From contig NZ_CP015583.1 in NCBI RefSeq assembly GCF_001941945.1, positions 2,111,001 to 2,175,000 on the forward strand: a DNA stretch of 64,000 nt, read 5' to 3'. Each line of letters opens with the position of its first letter. The stretch's first letter is position 1. The position numbers and the translations under genes were made by a program. Under the pieces are notes generated by a model. That model was not told the origin of the DNA and made no database searches. It saw only the letters and a program-made list of their open reading frames with translations. This DNA is from Roseomonas gilardii. Its GTDB lineage: Bacteria; Pseudomonadota; Alphaproteobacteria; Acetobacterales; Acetobacteraceae. Positions 55,913-64,000 of this stretch are shown here, piece after piece.

Positions 55913-57069
55913 GCGGAAGGTGCCTCCGCGAGGGGCCGGGCGAGGAAGGCCCGGAAACGCCGCGCCACCTCCGGCGGCTTGACCGTGGGCCGGCCCAGCT
56001 TCGCCATGGAGCCAGGGGCGATCCGGGCATGGATCAGCGCCGGACCACCCTTGGCCAGAGCCTGCCGGAACGCGGCCTCGAACCCGTCCAGCGAGGCGCA
56101 GGAGAAGGCGGCGCGATAGCCGCAGGCCAGCGCGACGGCGGCGAAATCCACCGAGGCGGAGACCGTCGCCTGCCCGCCCGTCGAGTCGTGCACGCCATTG
56201 TCCAGGATCACATGGACCAGCCGCCCCGGCGCATGGGCGCCGATCGTGGCGAGGCTGCCGAGCTCCATCAGCGCCGCGCCGTCGCCATCCAGCACCACCA
56301 CGGGCCGCGGGCTGTTCAGGGCGATGCCCAGCCCCATGCCGCTGGCCCCGCCCATGGAGCCGACCTGATAGAGATGCTGCTCCCGGTCCGCGAGGGTGAA
56401 GAGTTCCCGCCCGCATTTGCCGGTGGTGGCGACGACCGCCGCGTCCTCCGGCACGATGGAGAGGAAACGCTCCAGCACGGCGGCACGGGCGGGACGCCCG
56501 CCCTCCCCCGGATGGTCGGTGCGCCGGCCCGGCGGCGGCAGGAGCCGCGATGCCTGGTCCAGCGGGCTGTCGGCCACGTCGCCCTTGCGCATGACGAAGG
56601 CATAGGGAAGCCCGGTCGCCTCCATCCGCGTGACGGCCTGCGCCAGGGCCGGCGCCAGGGCGGTGGGATCAGCGGGAAAAGGCGCCTGTTCCAGCCGCAT
56701 CAGGGCGATCAGGTCCTGGGTGATCTCCCCCATCAGCTCGTGCTGCGGCTCGTCCGGGATGCCCGGTTCCCCGCGCCAGGTGGTGACGAAGAGGGTGGGG
56801 ATGCGGAAAGGGTGGTTCAGCGAGGTGAGCGGGTTGACCGCGTTCCCCAGCCCCGAATTCTGGCACATCACCACGGTCCGACGCCCCGCCAGCCAGGCAC
56901 CGGCGGCGATGGCCACAGCTTCCCCCTCGCTGGCCGCGCCGACATAGGCGAGGCCCGGCGCGGAAAGCACGCCGTTGATCAGCGGGGTCAGAAAGGAGCA
57001 GGGCACGCCTGTGTAGAAGTCGAAGCCGGTCTTTCCGGCTTCGTGGAGGAACTCCGATGCTGTGATCAT
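55909..57069 (-). CDS. Phosphonopyruvate decarboxylase
   Basis: This 386-residue thiamine diphosphate enzyme has an N-terminal PYR domain with GVPCSFLTPLINGVL and GEAVAIAAGAWLAG (catalytic Glu). The C-terminal PP domain has VGSMGGASGMGLGIAL and the Mg-ThDP motif GDGAALMELG ... LDNGVHDSTGGQ. It decarboxylates phosphonopyruvate to phosphonoacetaldehyde, pulling the unfavourable PEP mutase reaction forward. It sits 4 bp after the mutase gene and overlaps the hpnL-like gene. Confidence 0.93.
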   Translation of the reverse strand: MITASEFLHEAGKTGFDFYTGVPCSFLTPLINGVLSAPGLAYVGAASEGEAVAIAAGAWLAGRRTVVMCQNSGLGNAVNPLTSLNHPFRIPTLFVTTWRGEPGIPDEPQHELMGEITQDLIALMRLEQAPFPADPTALAPALAQAVTRMEATGLPYAFVMRKGDVADSPLDQASRLLPPPGRRTDHPGEGGRPARAAVLERFLSIVPEDAAVVATTGKCGRELFTLADREQHLYQVGSMGGASGMGLGIALNSPRPVVVLDGDGAALMELGSLATIGAHAPGRLVHVILDNGVHDSTGGQATVSASVDFAAVALACGYRAAFSCASLDGFEAAFRQALAKGGPALIHARIAPGSMAKLGRPTVKPPEVARRFRAFLARPLAEAPSA

Positions 57070-57073
57070 GGTC

Positions 57074-58738
57074 TCAGGTGAAGTTTCGGGCCTCGGCGAG
57101 GTCGGTCAGCGTGTCCACGTCGAGCCAGTGGCCGGTGAAGTATTTCACCCGCACCGGATGCTTCGCGGCGAGGCGCGTTAGCAGCAGCGGCATGTCACCG
57201 CCCTCCAATAGACCCTCGGCCGCCATGGCGTCGAGTTCCTCGCCCAGCCACTGGGCCCCGCGGGCGCTGAAGCGGGCAAGGCCGATCCATTCGCCGCAGC
57301 TTTCCTCAGAGGCCGAGCCGCCATGTGTCATGGAGACGAGATGCGCCGGCGCGTCGTCAAGATAGTCGCCGGAGAAGCGTTTGTCGGCCACCACGCCGTC
57401 GCGCTTGTTCGGGCGGGTGCTGTCCTGCGTCTTATCCAGCGCATCCACCGCCACGACGATGTCGGCGGAGGAGGAGAGCAGGCTGTCCAGGATGTAGCGG
57501 CGGAACAGCACGTCGCCATAGGCGATCACCGTCTCGCCCTGGAGCGCCTCGCGCGCCTGGGCCAACGACCAGGTTTCGCCCGTTTCGGCGTAGCGATCGT
57601 TGTCGATCATCTGCACGCCGGACATCACGACCGCTTCCTTGCGGTATCCACGCACCACCGATACGTCGCGGACGCCGCTCTCGCGCAGCGTGCCGACGAG
57701 GCGCTGCATCAGTGACTGGCCGCGCACATCGACCATGCATTTCGGCTGGTCCGCAGTGAGGCCACCGAGTTCGCCGCCCGAGGCGGCCAGCACCACGGCG
57801 CCCGCCGCCGCGCGGGCCGGAAGGTAGCGCTTTTCGGCATCCTCCAGCTCGGCATTGCCGGCGAGGCGGAAAATGTCCTTCACCGAGGCGACGCTGCCTT
57901 CCACGCGCATCAGCGACTCATCTTCATGGATGCGTGCCGCCGTCTCGCGCATCGCCGTGATCGAGGCACGCAGCAGGTGGTTGGCCCAGATGATGGTGGA
58001 GATGCCGGCCTGGCGGAACAGGTCCGTCGGCGTCGCGTAGTACATGGTCGGCACGATCACGAGCGGGCAGCGGTTGCCCCAGCGTTCCGCGAAGGTGAAG
58101 ATCTCGTCGGCCTTCGCCTTCTTCGAGTGGATCAGGATCGCATCAGCCCCGGCCGCGTGATAGCGCTCGGCCCGGTGCAGCGCCTCTTCCATGCTGTGTC
58201 CGGAGATCAGCGCCTCGACACGCGCGACCAGGACGAAGTCGTCATCCGTCTGGCTGTCCTTGCCGGCCTTGATGCGGCCGCAGAACTCGTCGATGTCGGC
58301 GAGTGGCTGCGCCTCCCCGATGAAGGAGTTGGTCTTCGGGAAGAGCTTGTCCTCGATGCAGACACCAGCAATGCCGCGCTCACAGAGCTTGCGCACGAAG
58401 CGGCGGACATTGTTGAAGTTGCCGTGGCCGGTATCGCCGTCCACCAGGATCGGCAGTGTCGTCGCATCGGCCATGTATTCGAGCACGTCGAGCACCTGGG
58501 TCCAGGACGCCTCGTTGCTGTCGCGCAGGCCGAGCGCGGCGGAGGTCGTGAGTCCGGAGGCCCAGACGCCGCGGAAGCCGGCCTCCTCCACGATCTTCGC
58601 GGAGAGGCCGTCATGGGCCTCCATCAGGAAGGAAAGGGTCGGCGAGGTGATTTCCCGGCGCAGAGCCGCAAAGCGGCTTTCCTTCCGCCGCGACAGGTCC
58701 GGGCGCGGCGAGGCGAGCTGATCCAGATCACTTCTCAA
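57074..58738 (-). CDS. Phosphoenolpyruvate mutase fused to a nucleotidyltransferase-like domain
   Basis: The first about 300 residues are PEP mutase ([30 protein letters not shown], and the diagnostic [11 protein letters not shown] lid motif), which makes phosphonopyruvate from PEP. The last about 230 residues form a nucleotidyltransferase domain ([39 protein letters not shown]). Fused mutase/NTase proteins activate the phosphonate with CTP in known pathways (PntC). The glycine-rich loop here lacks the usual LAAGxGxRL arginine. No ATG is available; TTG 58738 with GGGG upstream is preferred to TTG 58774, leaving a normal divergent promoter region. Confidence 0.92.
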   Translation of the reverse strand: MRSDLDQLASPRPDLSRRKESRFAALRREITSPTLSFLMEAHDGLSAKIVEEAGFRGVWASGLTTSAALGLRDSNEASWTQVLDVLEYMADATTLPILVDGDTGHGNFNNVRRFVRKLCERGIAGVCIEDKLFPKTNSFIGEAQPLADIDEFCGRIKAGKDSQTDDDFVLVARVEALISGHSMEEALHRAERYHAAGADAILIHSKKAKADEIFTFAERWGNRCPLVIVPTMYYATPTDLFRQAGISTIIWANHLLRASITAMRETAARIHEDESLMRVEGSVASVKDIFRLAGNAELEDAEKRYLPARAAAGAVVLAASGGELGGLTADQPKCMVDVRGQSLMQRLVGTLRESGVRDVSVVRGYRKEAVVMSGVQMIDNDRYAETGETWSLAQAREALQGETVIAYGDVLFRRYILDSLLSSSADIVVAVDALDKTQDSTRPNKRDGVVADKRFSGDYLDDAPAHLVSMTHGGSASEESCGEWIGLARFSARGAQWLGEELDAMAAEGLLEGGDMPLLLTRLAAKHPVRVKYFTGHWLDVDTLTDLAEARNFT

Positions 58739-58856
58739 AGCTTGGTTCCCCAACAGCCGGGATAGGTGCGCCAAGACACCGTTGGCCGGTCTTGCCTACA
58801 TCGAACTGTCATCCTTATCGTTCAATGGGCCGGAAGCCAGAAACGGAAACCTTGAT
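58739..58856. promoter_or_regulatory. Divergent promoter region between the mutase and NTase operons
   Basis: On the plus strand TTGCCT (58792-58797) and TTATCG (58815-58820) are 17 bp apart and would drive the NTase-PhyH pair. On the minus strand TTGAAC followed by ATGTAG is a weak candidate for the mutase operon. Boxes are weak matches to consensus. Confidence 0.4.
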
Positions 58857-59636
58857 TTGTCGTCATATCTTGCTGCGCCGCAATGTTCGGCTGTCGCGAT
58901 TATCCTGGCCGCGGGTGTCGGACAGCGTCTGGGCCGTGCTGATGACAGGCCCAAGATCCTGCTGGAGTTCGGTGGCCAGAGCCTTCTCGCACGGCACCTT
59001 GTAGCCCTGAAGGCGCATGGCATCCAGCAGGTGGCCATCACCATCGGTTATCAAGGTAATCTGATCCGGGAAGAGGTCGAACGCCTCGACTGGCAGGGCC
59101 AGGTCCGCTTCGTGGAGAACCCGGATTTCCGTCAGGGCAGCCTCGTGTCGCTGGCCGTGCAGGCGGAAACGCTGCGGCAGGGTGTGCCGGTGCTGCTGAT
59201 GGATGGCGACGTGCTCTACGATCCCGCCATGCTTGGCCGTCTGCTGCGCGCGCCGGGAGAGAACCTGCTGCTGGTGGACCGGGAGATCGAGCCGGGGGAC
59301 GAGCCGGTGAAAATCTGCTTCCGCGACGGGCTGATCGTGGATTTCCGCAAGAAGCCCGAACGTGTGCATGACTGGCATGGAGAGTCCGTGGGCTTCTTCC
59401 GCTTCTCTCCGGAGATGGCAGAGCTTCTGGCGACTCGTTGCGAGGACTATGTCCAGCGCGGGGAAAGGCGTGTCGAATACGAGGAGGCGATCCGTGACCT
59501 GATCCTGTCCGAGCCGGCGCGTTTCCAGGCGGTGGAAATCAGCGACCTGCCCTGGACCGAGATCGACTTCCCCGAGGACGTCCTCCGTGCGGAGAACGTG
59601 ATCCTTCCACATCTTCAGGTTGTGAGCCCGGCATGA
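58857..59636 (+). CDS. Stand-alone nucleotidyltransferase (cytidylyltransferase-like)
   Basis: This protein of about 259 residues has an intact NTP-transferase signature, VAIILAAGVGQRLGRADDRPK, with Arg and Lys in place. LMDGDVLYDPAML supplies the catalytic metal Asp, and FRKKPERVHDWHGESVGFFR and IDFPEDVLRAENVIL appear later. It resembles LicC-type CTP:phosphocholine and phosphonate cytidylyltransferases. The only starts are TTG codons; 58857 is preferred because it leaves room for a promoter. It overlaps the PhyH gene by ATGA. It may make the CDP-activated phosphonate, especially if the fused domain of the mutase is inactive. Confidence 0.8.
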   Translation: MSSYLAAPQCSAVAIILAAGVGQRLGRADDRPKILLEFGGQSLLARHLVALKAHGIQQVAITIGYQGNLIREEVERLDWQGQVRFVENPDFRQGSLVSLAVQAETLRQGVPVLLMDGDVLYDPAMLGRLLRAPGENLLLVDREIEPGDEPVKICFRDGLIVDFRKKPERVHDWHGESVGFFRFSPEMAELLATRCEDYVQRGERRVEYEEAIRDLILSEPARFQAVEISDLPWTEIDFPEDVLRAENVILPHLQVVSPA

Positions 59637-60427
59637 ACGAGACTCTGAAGCTTTCCGTTCCGGTGGAGGCAGGCCCCCTCTCCGCGGATGATGCGGCGCA
59701 TTATGCGGAGACCGGATGGGTTGCGGCGCGTGGCTTCTACAGCCCCGAGGAAGCAGCTGCGATCTCGCGCTGGACGAACGAACTGGTGGCTGCGCCCGAA
59801 GTGCCGGGTCGTCACATGGTCTATCGTGAGGACAGCCTGCTGCGCAGCGACGAACGCGTGATCCAGCGCATCGAGAACTTCTGTCCCTTTCACCAGGGCT
59901 TCATGGATCTCGTCCGAGACAGCCGACTGGAGTTGGCCGTGGCCCAGCTGATGGGCGGGCCGGTGACACTCTTCAAGGACAAGATCAACTTCAAGATGCC
60001 GGGCGGCGCGGGTTTCGAGCCGCACCAGGACCAGCAGGCGGGCTGGTCGGTCTATGCCCCGATCTTCGTCACCGCTCTGGTCTGCATCGACCGCGCCACG
60101 GAGGAAAACGGCTGTCTGCAGATGACGGACGCGCCGCGTCTGGCCGGATTGATCGGGGAGGAATGGAAGCCGTTAAGCGCCGAGCAGATGGCGAAGTTCC
60201 ATCTCATTTCCGTGCCGACGGAACCGGGTGATGTGCTGTTCTTCGACAGCTATGCCCCCCATGCCTCGGAGGCAAACATGACCGCTGCGGCGAGGCGGAT
60301 CCTGTACCTGACGTACAACCTGCTTTCGGATGGCGATCACTGCGCCCAGTACTTCGCGGACAAGCGCGCGAATTTTCCGCCAGATGTCGAACGTGAACCT
60401 GGCAAGAACTACAAGTTCCGAGTCTGA
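59633..60427 (+). CDS. PhyH-family Fe(II)/2-oxoglutarate dioxygenase
   Basis: This 264-residue protein of the phytanoyl-CoA dioxygenase family has DKINFKMPGGAGFEPHQDQQ with the HxD iron motif near residue 130. The distal His lies in DSYAPHASEANMTAAARRI, with the following Arg expected to hold 2-oxoglutarate. Relatives hydroxylate 2-aminoethylphosphonate at C1 (PhnY-type) or related compounds. Coupling (ATGA) to a nucleotidyltransferase in a phosphonate locus points to a hydroxylated phosphonate product, but phytanoyl-type lipid hydroxylation cannot be excluded. Confidence 0.85.
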   Translation: MNETLKLSVPVEAGPLSADDAAHYAETGWVAARGFYSPEEAAAISRWTNELVAAPEVPGRHMVYREDSLLRSDERVIQRIENFCPFHQGFMDLVRDSRLELAVAQLMGGPVTLFKDKINFKMPGGAGFEPHQDQQAGWSVYAPIFVTALVCIDRATEENGCLQMTDAPRLAGLIGEEWKPLSAEQMAKFHLISVPTEPGDVLFFDSYAPHASEANMTAAARRILYLTYNLLSDGDHCAQYFADKRANFPPDVEREPGKNYKFRV

Positions 60428-60438
60428 CGGGGCGGTTC

Positions 60439-60466
60439 GTGGTTTTGGGGATCGCCCCAGAACCAC
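60439..60466. terminator. 12-bp hairpin after the PhyH gene
   Basis: GTGGTTTTGGGG and CCCCAGAACCAC pair over 12 bp (one G-U) around the loop ATCG, 11 bp after the PhyH stop. A second small C/G hairpin follows at 60,465-60,482. There is no T-run; probably a bidirectional boundary before the tRNA on the other strand. Confidence 0.5.
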
Positions 60467-60521
60467 CCCCCCTGCTGAGGGGGCTGTGGGGTTGTGGTAT
60501 TGTTATGGTGTAAGTGGGATT

Positions 60522-60598
<77 letters not shown>

Positions 60599-60667
60599 TT
60601 GGGTGAGTGTGTGATGCGGTGATGGCGATCGGGTCGGTGTGTTGTGTGTGTAGGTTCCCATCGGGCG

Positions 60668-60784
60668 GCCTGGCGGCGACCGACTCTCCCGCGTCTTGAG
60701 ACGCAGTACCATGGGCGCTGAGGCGTTTCACGGCCGAGTTCGGGATGGGATCGGGTGTGGCAGCCTCGCTAGGGCCACCAGGCC
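60668..60784 (-). rRNA. rrf: 5S ribosomal RNA
   Basis: On the minus strand the sequence starts GGCCTGGTGGCCCTAGCGAGG and ends in GCCGCCAGGCC, with the universal CCCGATCCCATCCCGAACTC loop region. The terminal GGCCTGG / CCAGGCC helix defines the ends to within a few bases. Confidence 0.93.
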
Positions 60785-60995
60785 ACCGGATGGGAACCGT
60801 GGAGGTGTGTGTAGTGTACCGACCTGATGCGCTGGGTGATGGAGGATCTGGGCCTTGTGGCTTTATGGGGCTTTGGGGCTGGGGGGAGCGGGGTATCGGG
60901 TGTTGTGAGTGTGTGTTGCTGACTGAGCGGGTGCGCTTTGGTGCTGCGCGCGGTGTCCCTTGTTGAGGGGGACTGCGGCGGCGGGGGAGTGATGG

Positions 60996-63738
<2,743 letters not shown>

Positions 63739-64000
63739 CCCGCCACCGCCCGCGCGCAGAACCAAGGCGCACCGGACAAGCGGCGAGCAGTTCACCGAGG
63801 CACTCGCTCAGTCACTCACACTCGTTCACTCGATAACTTGCTCTCTCGGACACGCCGTCCCGTGCCAGTCCGTGCCGCGCACACATCACCCCAAAAGGGG
63901 CATGCCTGCCTCGCACTTCCTGGCCGCTTCGACGTGCCAGATCCTATTCACCCTGTGAAAGATCACCGCTCCCCCGTCCCGCTCTCGCCTCGCCCGCCTG
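63739..64000 (-). other. 16S-23S internal transcribed spacer, incomplete
   Basis: The last 262 bp lie upstream of 23S on the minus strand and run off the window. I see no tRNA here; Ile and Ala tRNAs, if present, would lie further toward the 16S gene. An (A/G)CTGAG(C)-rich repeat-like stretch around 63,790-63,840 has no clear function. Confidence 0.7.

Overview
The window is high-GC DNA that looks like a chromosomal segment of an alphaproteobacterium, most likely a Roseomonas-like member of the Acetobacteraceae. This is an inference from three things: a complete hopanoid (hpn) gene cluster, an rRNA operon ending in the order 23S-5S-tRNA-fMet, and the codon and GC style. I could not run a search to confirm the taxon.

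Region 1 (1 to about 32,040) is a long metal and metalloid resistance island. It opens with an edge-truncated GNAT acetyltransferase. Next come a minimal mer unit (merR, merT and a GDCCVxC protein, with no merA or merP), an ACR3/SBF-type arsenic transporter, and a minus-strand block holding a free-standing HMA domain, a Zn/Cd/Pb P-type ATPase, lspA, a CcdA-like protein and a CDF transporter. A metallo-beta-lactamase-fold gene sits between two 24-bp direct repeats that break the ccdA/CDF junction. After a second MerR regulator and a YncE-like beta-propeller comes an arsR-arsC-arsB-arsO-arsH operon whose arsR transcript may be leaderless. The copper part follows: a periplasmic cupredoxin, CopA oxidase, CopB, two paralogous two-component systems, a DUF411 protein, a frameshifted Met-rich lipoprotein, CopZ, a YHS-type copper ATPase, DUF305 proteins, CopC/CopD, DUF2933, a Cys-rich secreted protein, a 16-Cys four-helix copper-storage protein and a duplicated RTX-repeat protein.

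Region 2 (about 32,040 to 37,960) is a patchy accessory segment. It carries an antitoxin-like protein, a Lon-type AAA ATPase without an obvious protease domain, a translationally overlapping partner ORF, fused remnants of an integrase and a phage Bro antirepressor, a DUF2625 protein and small unknown genes. It looks like mobile-element debris.

Region 3 (37,961 to about 50,950) is the hopanoid cluster. hpnABCDE make squalene from farnesyl diphosphate, shc (hpnF) cyclises it, hpnH and hpnG start C35 side-chain extension, and hpnM and hpnN are the transport proteins.

Region 4 (51,145 to 60,427) is the most interesting part. It encodes a phosphonate pathway (PEP mutase fused to a nucleotidyltransferase, phosphonopyruvate decarboxylase, AEP transaminase) interleaved with an HpnL-like membrane protein. 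Nearby are a CDP-alcohol phosphotransferase, a di-iron ferritin-like protein, a second nucleotidyltransferase and a PhyH-type dioxygenase. Together they fit a CDP-aminoethylphosphonate route to a membrane phosphonolipid, possibly hydroxylated, next to the hopanoid genes.

Region 5 (60,522 to 64,000) holds tRNA-fMet, 5S rRNA, 23S rRNA and part of the 16S-23S spacer, all on the minus strand.
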